A DNA stretch of 61,318 bases from Bacteroidales bacterium (GTDB lineage: Bacteria; Bacteroidota; Bacteroidia; Bacteroidales; M50B96): assembly GCA_021740905.1 (NCBI GenBank), contig JAIOYV010000036.1, positions 1-61,318 of the forward strand, written 5' to 3'. The notes beneath the pieces are model-generated. The model was given only the letters and a program-made list of their open reading frames with translations, made no database searches and was not told where the DNA came from. Below are positions 35,689-43,526 of the stretch, in pieces. Position 1 is the stretch's first letter, and the number at the start of each line of letters is the position of its first letter. The translations under genes were made by a program, and so were the position numbers.

Positions 35689-38271
35689 ATGAAAAAGACA
35701 GGACTGATATTTCTTATTCTTATAATTGCAACGCAATCTATTGGCTATGGGCAAAATCATAAAATTCGCACATTTTATAATAGCGACAGTAGCTCTGTAA
35801 AGGAAGAATATTATACCCTCAGATCCGACACAAGTATAAAAGACAGTCTATACTTATTCTATTCAGAGGAAGGAAAACTCTTAAAAAAAGGCTCGTACAG
35901 CAAAGGCGAGAAAATAGGTAATTGGCTAAGGTTTTACCCCAATCGCCAAGTCGAGAGCTTTGGCTATTACGACAACAACAATCAGTTTACTGGCAGCCGA
36001 TTATTTTATGACACCCTGGGCAAAATTGAACAAATAGATTACTATAAGGAGGGGATTGCCTATATCGACTCGCTTGAATTGCAACAAGAGTTTATTTCAA
36101 ATAGTAGCGATGCCCTTCGGGATGCCCGTTTCAACGAATACATACTATTGCAGGCAAAATATGCGATATTCCAACAACAGTTGGCCCATTACGACAGCAT
36201 TGTAGAACAACCGGAAAAACTGCATTTTGGCGACCGGATTATTTGTGATGCCTATTTTTATATGGGATGGTTTCAGGATTTAAAAGATGAAAGAGACAGC
36301 TTGTTGCAGCTGAAAATGCAACTCGAAAATTTACCGGTTGAGTTAGATCCCTCTTTTTTCGATCTACAAGTAAACCCGATAAAAACACAAACCGATTCGT
36401 TGCTTGCCTCAGATTCCATAAGCTATGTATTGAATCGTGGGCCACTTTTGAGGAAGGAGTATAAACGAAAAGTTGCTTTGCTTAGAAAACTTGAAACAAC
36501 CAATGCCCGTATAGTAAAAAGCCAAAACAAACTCGAAATTGAATTCAAAGAAAAGTTGCCTGTTTTCTATCAATCAGAAATTGAAAAATTGGATAGAATT
36601 CAAAATGAGTTTAAATCAGAAGAAAACCTGCAAACCAAAATAAGACTAGGTAACGAACTCGAACAATTAATCTCCGACATCGAAAAGCGATTTAAAACCC
36701 TTTTGGAATTGCATAAATCGATCGATGAAAAAAAGAAAAAACTTAAATCTTATAAAGAAAAATATCCTGTAGTTTACAAAAATGAAGAGCAAGCCATCCA
36801 AAAGGAATATGAAAGTTTTGTGGCCAGCACTCAACTTCAGAAAAAAATAGACCTTGGAAACCTTGTATTCAAACACATTGCAACAAGCCTTTACAATTTC
36901 TTTTGTGTCGATTCGATGGAGATCCTGATCAACGAACAATTTATGCCCCTTTACGAGAGCTACCTAAAATCGTATCCACGTATACAGGCGAAGGAACTAA
37001 AACCCATTTCCGCATCCATTGCAGGGTTTAATCGAATGAACAATCTGGAACAAAAGAAGCAAACCGGGCAAGATATCCTCGACACAATCCATTATTTCAG
37101 CCTAAGCTACAATCGCTTTCTTGAAATCGACACTGTTCTTGATGTAAGATTCAAATTGGTACAGGCTAGATTTAAAGAGAACTACAGAGCAATATACAAA
37201 TCGGAAGTTAGCCTTTTAGCGCCACAGATAAAAAAATACCGCGACAATGGCCTGTCGAAATCGAAACTCGATGATGGGAATGAGGTCTTAGACAAGATTA
37301 CTAAGTTGGAAGAATATTATGCTGATATTGAAGCCCAACGGAAAGAAATCAATACACAATTTCCCTTAATTTCAGAGAAATATGAGAAACACTTCCCTCC
37401 CATTTATAAAAATACAATAAGGCTTTACGAGGTTAAAAAAGAGAATTACGAAAATACAGCTACCTGCAAAACCTATCTCGAAAAGGGAGAGGAATTTCTG
37501 TTAGAAATACACGTACTGGAAGAAAAATATGACGAAATCCGTTTGCAGAATACAGAGATTGAATCAAATTTAAATGACGTAGAGAGCCTTTATCAATTTG
37601 ATTTTCCTGAGGTATTCAACAAAGAAGTGAAGGAAGAAAAATCGAAAATCAAAGAATATGTAAACGAGGGCTTCATTGAGAAAAAATTACAATCGGGCGA
37701 ATTCATCCTGGCTAAGTTGAATACAATGCAAGGGGCATATCCCCAACTGAAAGAAGAAAATAGCAAAATCGAAAGCGAGTTCTCGGGTTTGGTTAAGGAT
37801 TACAAAGAAAACTATTACCCACTTTACGTTGCCCATATCAAACCCTTGGTGGATGATGAAAAAATGTATAGACAATTAGGCTACCATGGCCCAAAATTGA
37901 TGATAAGCAACCAGATAATCCAAAAGATTGATGAATACAAGATCAAGATTGACATTTTTAATGAGCAAAGCCAAACATTGATCCTGAAGCATAACGAGTT
38001 TGATTATAATTACAAGGACCGGGACCTGGTAAAAAGGATGTACAAAAAAGGGAAATGGGCTTACGATGAACTGAAAAATGCTTACGACAATGAAACCGAC
38101 TTTGACAAAAAAGAAGAATTGGGTAAAAAAATCGAACTTATGCTGACCCAATTCATTTCGCTGGCAGCAAAGGACAACACGATAATAAACGATGAAATAA
38201 GAAAGGCTAAAACCGTTGATGATGTATTGAAAGTGATTGGTATTCAATCGACAGTCGAAAGTAAGCAGTAG
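35689..38271 (+). CDS. Exported MORN-repeat/coiled-coil protein (860 aa); function unknown
   Basis: A signal peptide (MKKTGLIFLILIIATQSIGYG) is followed by MORN-variant repeats (residues about 45-110: EEGKLLKKGSYSKGEKIGNW, YPNRQVESFGYYDNNNQFTG). From about 255 to 830 the protein is almost purely helical and charged. Imperfect units of about 75-85 residues recur there, each with a [Y/F]-x3-[F/Y]P-x2-Y-K-x-E/T core: EKYPVVYKNEEQAIQKEY, ENYRAIYKSEVSLLAPQI, KHFPPIYKNTIRLYEVKK, FDFPEVFNKEVKEEKSKI, ENYYPLYVAHIKPLVDDE. No enzyme motif is visible. It has its own promoter and is not part of the kinase operon. Confidence 0.75.
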   Translation: MKKTGLIFLILIIATQSIGYGQNHKIRTFYNSDSSSVKEEYYTLRSDTSIKDSLYLFYSEEGKLLKKGSYSKGEKIGNWLRFYPNRQVESFGYYDNNNQFTGSRLFYDTLGKIEQIDYYKEGIAYIDSLELQQEFISNSSDALRDARFNEYILLQAKYAIFQQQLAHYDSIVEQPEKLHFGDRIICDAYFYMGWFQDLKDERDSLLQLKMQLENLPVELDPSFFDLQVNPIKTQTDSLLASDSISYVLNRGPLLRKEYKRKVALLRKLETTNARIVKSQNKLEIEFKEKLPVFYQSEIEKLDRIQNEFKSEENLQTKIRLGNELEQLISDIEKRFKTLLELHKSIDEKKKKLKSYKEKYPVVYKNEEQAIQKEYESFVASTQLQKKIDLGNLVFKHIATSLYNFFCVDSMEILINEQFMPLYESYLKSYPRIQAKELKPISASIAGFNRMNNLEQKKQTGQDILDTIHYFSLSYNRFLEIDTVLDVRFKLVQARFKENYRAIYKSEVSLLAPQIKKYRDNGLSKSKLDDGNEVLDKITKLEEYYADIEAQRKEINTQFPLISEKYEKHFPPIYKNTIRLYEVKKENYENTATCKTYLEKGEEFLLEIHVLEEKYDEIRLQNTEIESNLNDVESLYQFDFPEVFNKEVKEEKSKIKEYVNEGFIEKKLQSGEFILAKLNTMQGAYPQLKEENSKIESEFSGLVKDYKENYYPLYVAHIKPLVDDEKMYRQLGYHGPKLMISNQIIQKIDEYKIKIDIFNEQSQTLILKHNEFDYNYKDRDLVKRMYKKGKWAYDELKNAYDNETDFDKKEELGKKIELMLTQFISLAAKDNTIINDEIRKAKTVDDVLKVIGIQSTVESKQ

Positions 38272-38311
38272 GCAGCCTCCAGTCTTCAGTCACCAGTCTC
38301 CAGTCTGTCCA
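38263..38311. repeat. Heptameric repeat run (CTCCAGT type)
   Basis: Starting at the stop of the MORN gene the DNA falls into 7-mers: AGGCAGC, CTCCAGT, CTTCAGT, CACCAGT, CTCCAGT, CTGTCCA. The 7-bp phase is kept while single bases vary. Confidence 0.55.
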
Positions 38312-38365
38312 TTCATAAATATGGTTGGACAAATCAGAAACCCTAAAGCACACATTTTTTCATCC

Positions 38366-38401
38366 ACCCGAACCCGAATCGCGAGACCCGAAACCCGAAA
38401 C
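38366..38401. repeat. Heptameric repeat run (ACCCGAA type)
   Basis: Units of ACCCGAA repeat with a 7-bp period, including a diverged unit (TCGCGAG), just before the stop of the DUF1648 gene on the other strand. Confidence 0.5.
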
Positions 38402-38893
38402 TTATTCCTTTCGTGCCCTGATAAAATAGATTATGGTCAGGCCCAAAATCAATAAAAGAAAGAGAATAACCGGCCAGGAACCAAAGCCCCTACCCTCTTC
38501 CATCGAGGATTGAATGATTTGATACGAAATATACAGAAAAAAACAGGCAATAATTGTATTGATGCCACGAAGCAAACGAGTGGCAAGGGTATATTGCCGA
38601 AGGGCATTTTCGTCAGTGATTTTTCCAGGATAATTAAAGATGTGTGGGAATCTGTTTAAAACCGCCATCCCGGTGTACAAGATTAATCCCAGCACAGGTA
38701 GAAACCAAATCATCCCCTTTCCTCCGTACCTGTCCACATTTCCATCGATGTCGAAATGATGAGGTATCCTTTCGGGCAAATCATCAAAATACAAGAATGG
38801 CAAGGCAACCAGCCCAATCAGGGCCACAATCCCAATCCCTTCGATAATCCAATCCAAAGGCTCCATTTCAATTTTCAGTTTTGGTCGTTTCAT
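38402..38893 (-). CDS. DUF1648-type membrane protein
   Basis: A 163-residue protein with three or four membrane helices (IIEGIGIVALIGLVALPFLY; MIWFLPVLGLILYTGMAVL; INTIIACFFLYISYQII; VILFLLLILGLTIIYFI). The conserved DUF1648 core is PERIPHHFDIDGNVDRYGGK, where a His-Phe pair and a G-x-x-D-x-Y-G-x-K turn are family hallmarks. The function of the family is unknown. It is monocistronic and flanked by two 7-bp repeat runs. Confidence 0.85.
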   Translation of the reverse strand: MKRPKLKIEMEPLDWIIEGIGIVALIGLVALPFLYFDDLPERIPHHFDIDGNVDRYGGKGMIWFLPVLGLILYTGMAVLNRFPHIFNYPGKITDENALRQYTLATRLLRGINTIIACFFLYISYQIIQSSMEEGRGFGSWPVILFLLLILGLTIIYFIRARKE

Positions 38894-38984
38894 CTTTTAA
38901 AGGTATTTAAAAACAGATAACTTCTCTAAACCCAATGTTTCCGATTCGGATGCTACAATTTTGGAGTGTTGGTTTTCTAACAGC

Positions 38985-39010
38985 CCTCCATCACTCCAAT
39001 ACTCCATCAT
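38985..39010. repeat. Heptameric repeat run (ACTCCAN type)
   Basis: CCTCCAT, CACTCCA, ATACTCC, ATCATCA: degenerate units in 7-bp phase between the DUF1648 gene and the gene at 39064. Confidence 0.4.
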
Positions 39011-39063
39011 CAAACTTTTCGCAGCACATCCAATTACGATGAAATTCGTTATTAGCACGCAAT

Positions 39064-40167
39064 TTATAATTCGATTTCAGAGTAATCCCTATTATCAACC
39101 AAAATAAGTTTGATAGGTTTTCCCATATCCTTCCCTGAAATATATTCAACAGTGCTTTTCAACATATCGGTAATTTCAGTTTCCCCCCAATACTCTTTCA
39201 ACACAAAAAATTTCAAGCTGAAATCGGGCCCATTGTCAAGGAAAACAATATCGATGCCCTCTTCGGGAGGGAAGTATCCGGGCAGTTCGAGAATGGCCTC
39301 CTGCATTTTTTGCAAATAGGTCTTATCAATATTCTTAGTGTGATAGAGGTTTATATTTTGATTGATAAAAAATACCTGAAGATCAGCCATCGCCTTCTTT
39401 TTTGTTGATTTATTATCCTGAAAATCGGGCAGGGCATATTCAGTCGTCATATCCTTGCTTGTAAAGCAAACGGATACCTCTTTATCGAGGTTCAGGTTTT
39501 TGTTCATGTAATCTTCAAAATCATGGAAACTTTTGAGGAAGCCAGTGTCTTTCAGAAGATTTTCACTCGCCAGCACAAACATCAGCTTATAGTTATCATC
39601 GCCAGGCCCCAGAAACAAATCGGCCCCTTTGCTCCCTTCGAGAAAACGGGATTCCTTAATGGCGGTTGCAATTTCTTGTGAATTCGCCTTATCCATTTTT
39701 TCGTTGTAATACAGCAGCACCTTATCTTCCATCTGAATTTTATTTTCGAAGCCACTGTCCGATGTGCCGAAAATGAGCTGGGCAATAAAGATTCCGTTTA
39801 AAAGAATGCCGATCAATGTATATCCTGCAATGTGTGGTAGTGAAGCCACCGTCCCTTTCTTTTTCAGGGTTTCCTCTATCTGCTTCCCTTGCAGCCTTTT
39901 TACAAGCAAGGCTGCAAGCACCGTATAAATCGCCGGGAGAATTACATAATATAGTTTGCCCCAATAAGCATCGGGTGTAAAATAAATTGCTCCGAACAAT
40001 AGGATTTGTATTAAAGCCCCCAGAAAAATCGAATTTTTAGATTCATCCTTTTTTCCAAAAGTCTTGAAATTCTTACCTATCAAAAAACCAGCTGTAATTG
40101 GCCCGCCAAAAAAAGTTGCCACCGAAATGGCCTTCCATGTATAAACTGATTGCTTTTTATTTTTCAT
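39064..40167 (-). CDS. Membrane protein of unknown function
   Basis: A 367-residue protein with four membrane helices in its first 140 residues (ISVATFFGGPITAGFLIG; SIFLGALIQILLFGAIYF; LYYVILPAIYTVLAALLV; IAGYTLIGILLNGIFIAQLI). A soluble C-terminal domain of about 225 residues follows (VLLYYNEKMDKANSQEIATA to VDNRDYSEIEL). Its alternating strands and helices contain no motif I know. The first helix region GPITAGFLIGKNF recalls proteins that regulate ion or metabolite channels, but this is not evidence of function. A terminator separates it from sucD. Confidence 0.65.
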   Translation of the reverse strand: MKNKKQSVYTWKAISVATFFGGPITAGFLIGKNFKTFGKKDESKNSIFLGALIQILLFGAIYFTPDAYWGKLYYVILPAIYTVLAALLVKRLQGKQIEETLKKKGTVASLPHIAGYTLIGILLNGIFIAQLIFGTSDSGFENKIQMEDKVLLYYNEKMDKANSQEIATAIKESRFLEGSKGADLFLGPGDDNYKLMFVLASENLLKDTGFLKSFHDFEDYMNKNLNLDKEVSVCFTSKDMTTEYALPDFQDNKSTKKKAMADLQVFFINQNINLYHTKNIDKTYLQKMQEAILELPGYFPPEEGIDIVFLDNGPDFSLKFFVLKEYWGETEITDMLKSTVEYISGKDMGKPIKLILVDNRDYSEIEL

Positions 40168-40190
40168 AATCTGTGTCGATATTTAAGAAA

Positions 40191-40198
40191 CAAATGTA
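40191..40198 (-). promoter_or_regulatory. Candidate -7 element of the gene at 39064
   Basis: The minus strand reads TACATTTG, a full TAnnTTTG match, 24 bp before ATG 40167. The nearest TTG upstream has a 23-bp spacer, slightly long. Confidence 0.45.
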
Positions 40199-40244
40199 GC
40201 CACAGATTCGCAAAATTGAAACAATTAAAAAATCAGCAAATGAA

Positions 40245-40274
40245 AAAGGCTACCAAACAGTTTCAGTAGCCTTT
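40245..40274 (-). terminator. Terminator of sucD
   Basis: A 9-bp perfect stem AAAGGCTAC / GTAGCCTTT, with an inner AAAC-A-GTTT helix and TTTTTC on the minus strand, lies about 70 bp past the sucD stop. Confidence 0.75.
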
Positions 40275-40345
40275 CTTTTATCTTACCCGTCGAATATAAT
40301 AATTCACCTGTTCATCGAACAAACTAATCAAAAATATTCATTTCA

Positions 40346-41221
40346 TTAATTTCTTCCCAATGCCTCCAACATGGTTTTACCCAGGCTGGCAGGAGATTCA
40401 ACCACATGCAAACCACATTCGCGCATAATCTTCATTTTTGCAGCAGCAGTATCATCAGCACCACCAATAATGGCCCCGGCATGTCCCATACGGCGGCCTT
40501 TTGGTGCAGTTTGACCGGCAATAAAACCAACTACCGGCTTGGTGCCATGTTCTTTGATCCAACGGGCAGCATCGGCTTCCATGTTGCCACCAATCTCGCC
40601 AATCATAATAATGCCTTCGGTTTCGGGGTCGTTCATCAACAATTCAACAGCTTCCTTTGTAGAGGTGCCGATAATGGGGTCGCCACCAATCCCGATGCAA
40701 GTCGATTGTCCAAGGCCAGCTTTGGTAATTTGGTCGACGGCTTCGTAGGTTAAGGTGCCAGAACGGGAAACAATCCCGATAGTTCCCTTTTTATGGATGA
40801 AGCCAGGCATGATGCCCACTTTAGCCTCGCCAGGAGTAATTACACCCGGGCAATTTGGCCCAACCATACGACAATCTTTGCCTTTCAGGAATTCCTTAAC
40901 CAAAACCATATCGGAAGTAGGGATACCTTCTGTAATGGTTACAATAACCTTGATACCTGCATCGGCAGCTTCCATAATGGCATCGGCAGCAAAGGCAGGC
41001 GGAACAAAAATCAGCGACACATTAGCCCCGACTTTTTCAACAGCTTCGGCCACTGTATCAAAAACAGGTTTCCCAAGATGATATTTACCACCTTTTCCGG
41101 GGGTTACACCTCCCACCACATTGGTTCCGTAATCGATCATTTGTGTGGCATGGAAAGTACCTTCAGTACCTGTAAAGCCTTGTACAATAATTTTTGAATC
41201 CTTGTTCACTAATACGCTCAT
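40346..41221 (-). CDS. sucD: Succinate-CoA ligase (ADP/GDP-forming) subunit alpha
   Basis: The alpha subunit binds CoA and carries the phospho-histidine of the enzyme that interconverts succinyl-CoA and succinate in the TCA cycle. The 291 residues show the CoA site ([30 protein letters not shown]), the middle [33 protein letters not shown], and the active His in [20 protein letters not shown]. The beta subunit gene (sucC) is not next to it, so the two are transcribed separately in this genome. A full-consensus promoter lies at 41262-41292. Confidence 0.96.
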   Translation of the reverse strand: MSVLVNKDSKIIVQGFTGTEGTFHATQMIDYGTNVVGGVTPGKGGKYHLGKPVFDTVAEAVEKVGANVSLIFVPPAFAADAIMEAADAGIKVIVTITEGIPTSDMVLVKEFLKGKDCRMVGPNCPGVITPGEAKVGIMPGFIHKKGTIGIVSRSGTLTYEAVDQITKAGLGQSTCIGIGGDPIIGTSTKEAVELLMNDPETEGIIMIGEIGGNMEADAARWIKEHGTKPVVGFIAGQTAPKGRRMGHAGAIIGGADDTAAAKMKIMRECGLHVVESPASLGKTMLEALGRN

Positions 41222-41261
41222 ATCTTGATTTGTTAATTATTTGCTTCTGAAAATAGCGCGT

Positions 41262-41292
41262 CAAAAATAAATGATTTATATCAGGAAACAAA
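41262..41292 (-). promoter_or_regulatory. Promoter of sucD
   Basis: On the minus strand TTTG (plus 41289-41292), exactly 19 bp, TATTTTTG (plus 41262-41269): full consensus, 40 bp before the ATG. Confidence 0.65.
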
Positions 41293-41298
41293 AGAAAT

Positions 41299-41336
41299 GA
41301 TTATTGATTAGTGATTAGTGATTAGTGATTAGTGAG
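41299..41336. repeat. Tandem heptamer GATTAGT
   Basis: About four perfect copies plus partial ends of GATTAGT follow each other upstream of sucD. Confidence 0.75.
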
Positions 41337-41349
41337 TCAGTCTGAAAAT

Positions 41350-41540
41350 TCGATACTCGTCAACTTGATACTCAATACTTGATACTCAATACTCGATACT
41401 TGATACTTGATACTCAATACTTGATACTCAATACTTGATACTCCATACTTGATACTCCATACTTGATACTTGATACTTGATACTTGATACTTGATACTTG
41501 ATACTCGATACTTGATACTCAATACTTGATACTTGATATT
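41350..41540. repeat. Heptameric tandem array (GATACTT/AATACTT), about 27 units
   Basis: Twenty-odd consecutive 7-mers of the form [G/A/C]ATACT[T/C] fill about 190 bp between sucD and mnmE. Because 21 bp is three units, every frame reads as a 7-residue peptide repeat, which creates false ORFs of about 70-110 codons on the minus strand. Codon use and base content are unlike any gene here; I treat it as non-coding satellite-like DNA. Confidence 0.9.
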
Positions 41541-41582
41541 GGTAACTGAGGACAAGAGACTGGAGACTGCCGGCTAAATCCC

Positions 41583-41590
41583 TATCTTTG
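41583..41590 (+). promoter_or_regulatory. -7 element of mnmE (TATCTTTG)
   Basis: Full TAnnTTTG match only 12 bp before ATG 41603. Transcription would start within the A12 tract, giving an almost leaderless mRNA. Confidence 0.5.
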
Positions 41591-41602
41591 CAAAAAAAAA
41601 AA

Positions 41603-43000
41603 ATGAACAACGTCACCACTATATGCGCCATAGCAAGTGCGCCCGGGAATGGAGCAATCGCCTTTATCCGGCTTTCAGGTAATGAAGCATTCTCTATTTG
41701 TGAAAGCATTTTCGAGCCTGCAACATCTGGAAAGAAAATCAGCAAGCAAAAAGCCTTCACCATTCATTTTGGAAAAATAAATGACGAGGAAATTTTTATT
41801 GATGAAGTCTTGGTGAGCCTTTTCCGAAACCCACAATCTTACACCGGCGAAGATTTGGTGGAGATTTCCTGTCATGGCTCACAATATATTCAACAGCAAA
41901 TTTTACAATTGCTGATAAAAAAAGGGGCTGTTTTAGCTCAACCTGGCGAATTTACCCTTCGCGCATTCCTAAACGGAAAAATGGATTTATCGCAAGCTGA
42001 AGGTGTGGCCGATCTTATTGCCTCTTCATCAGAAGCATCGCACAAAATAGCCATGCAGCAAATGCGGGGAAGCTTTTCGATCGAAATAAATGAGCTACGA
42101 AAACAATTGCTGAATTTCATCTCGTTGATCGAATTGGAACTCGACTTTAGCGAAGAGGATGTGGAATTTGCCGATCGGACTGACCTGTCCAATTTAATGA
42201 ACAAGATTCACCGAAAAATCGTAGAGCTGACCGATTCTTTCGAGTTGGGCAATGTGATAAAAGAAGGGATCCCGGTAGCCATTGTGGGCAACCCCAATGT
42301 GGGAAAATCAACCTTGCTCAATATTTTGCTGAAAGAAGATCGAGCCATTGTTTCTGAAATTCCGGGCACTACCCGCGATGCCATCGAGGATATCATCAAC
42401 ATAAAAGGGATCACCTTCCGCTTTATCGACACAGCAGGATTGCGCGAAACCCACGACAAAATTGAGATCATGGGCATCGACCGGACCAAGGAAAAAATTC
42501 GAAAGGCAGCCATTGTCCTTCTCGTACTCGATGCCTCCGATGCCATGGCCAATATCCAAGCAAGCATCCGCACCGTAAAACCAGAAGCCAAAGGCAAGCA
42601 ACTAATAATAGTGGTGAATAAGGTAGACCTTCCCGGAAACCACCAAAAGCTGATCGGCTACCTCGAAGGCATCGACAAAGAACATGACGACCTCATTTAT
42701 ATTTCAGCCAGGACCCATATCAACATCGACAAATTAAACGAGGCCCTTTTGCGAAAAGTAGATCTCTCGTATCTGGCCCAAAACAATGTGGTGGTTTCCA
42801 ACATCCGCCATTTCGAAGCCCTCGAAAAATCGCGCGAAGCCATCGAACGTGCCATGAATGGCATTTCCAGTGGCCTTACCACAGACCTGTTAGCAATGGA
42901 CATCCGACAAGTGCTTCACTACTTGGGCGAGATAACCGGTGAAATAACAAACGATGAGGTTTTAGGCAATATTTTTAAGAATTTCTGCATAGGAAAGTAA
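41603..43000 (+). CDS. mnmE: tRNA uridine-5-carboxymethylaminomethyl modification GTPase MnmE
   Basis: MnmE, with MnmG, modifies U34 of certain tRNAs. I use ATG 41603 (465 residues); the frame also opens at a TTG inside the -7 element. The N-terminal formyl-THF-binding domain starts TTICAIASAPGNGAIAFIRL. The G domain carries GNPNVGKST, IPGTTRD, DTAG and NKVD. The C-terminal end FKNFCIGK has the catalytic cysteine motif C-[I/L/V]-G-K. All parts are intact. It follows the heptamer array and has a terminator at 43201-43235. Confidence 0.96.
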   Translation: MNNVTTICAIASAPGNGAIAFIRLSGNEAFSICESIFEPATSGKKISKQKAFTIHFGKINDEEIFIDEVLVSLFRNPQSYTGEDLVEISCHGSQYIQQQILQLLIKKGAVLAQPGEFTLRAFLNGKMDLSQAEGVADLIASSSEASHKIAMQQMRGSFSIEINELRKQLLNFISLIELELDFSEEDVEFADRTDLSNLMNKIHRKIVELTDSFELGNVIKEGIPVAIVGNPNVGKSTLLNILLKEDRAIVSEIPGTTRDAIEDIINIKGITFRFIDTAGLRETHDKIEIMGIDRTKEKIRKAAIVLLVLDASDAMANIQASIRTVKPEAKGKQLIIVVNKVDLPGNHQKLIGYLEGIDKEHDDLIYISARTHINIDKLNEALLRKVDLSYLAQNNVVVSNIRHFEALEKSREAIERAMNGISSGLTTDLLAMDIRQVLHYLGEITGEITNDEVLGNIFKNFCIGK

Positions 43001-43200
43001 AATTTAGGCCTTCACCTATTCTTTCAAAATCACCTAATTTCAATAAACAAGGCATTGTTGCCATATCATCACAAATCATTTCGATAACATAACCATCGTT
43101 TTCATTCCAAAACAAATGTTTATAGTAATCCGAAAAATTATCAGCAGTTTGTCAGTCTTTTACAATATTTAACTTTCTGATAATTATTACATATTATGAC

Positions 43201-43235
43201 AAAAGGAGGAGGTAAGAATATTGTTCCCTCCTTTT
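43201..43235. terminator. Bidirectional terminator between mnmE and the giant-protein operon
   Basis: AAAAGGAGG / CCTCCTTTT, a 9-bp perfect stem, is followed by T runs in both directions. It serves mnmE (+) and the small gene at 43280 (-). The preceding 200 bp hold no gene; a 9-bp inverted repeat AATTATCAG/CTGATAATT lies at 43136-43185. Confidence 0.7.
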
Positions 43236-43279
43236 TGATTTTATTCAAAACCTGAGAAGAAACCTTCTATCCCTTCATG

Positions 43280-43525
43280 TTATTCTTTTATTCCCGACAA
43301 ATCTTCCTCCTCTTGCTTAATTTTCCGCCAAGCATATCCTGTGGCCAGTCCAACAAATATTAGTAAACCGCCCTCGATAGGTGCCCCACCACCCGGAGGC
43401 GGAGTATCACCATTGCCTCCGTTTGGTGGAGGAGGGGGTGGGTCGAAAGCAAATACCGGGATTGTGGCAATCGCGAAAAGGCCAATAAAAAAGTGGATAA
43501 GGAATATTTGTTTTATGTTTATCAT
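43280..43525 (-). CDS. Small exported PID-CTERM-like protein
   Basis: An 81-residue protein: signal peptide (MINIKQIFLIHFFIGLFAIA, cleavage near VFA), a proline/glycine linker (DPPPPPPNGGNGDTPPPGGG), then APIEGGLLIFVGLATGYAWR and a charged KIKQEEEDLS end. The layout P-I-D/E-G-G, hydrophobic stretch, basic end is that of PID-CTERM sorting signals. With so little between signal peptide and tail it is mostly anchor. Its ATG lies 1 bp after the stop of the 2684-residue giant, so translation is coupled. A near copy, frameshifted, follows the second giant (54103-54350). A role as partner or anchor of the giant is inferred. Confidence 0.78.
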   Translation of the reverse strand: MINIKQIFLIHFFIGLFAIATIPVFAFDPPPPPPNGGNGDTPPPGGGAPIEGGLLIFVGLATGYAWRKIKQEEEDLSGIKE

Positions 43526-43526
43526 T

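Noticed and set aside
41337-41763. Minus-strand ORFs rich in SSIKYQV-like heptapeptides
   Set aside because: They arise because 21 bp is three heptamer units; the array is non-coding DNA with no start signal or homologous protein.
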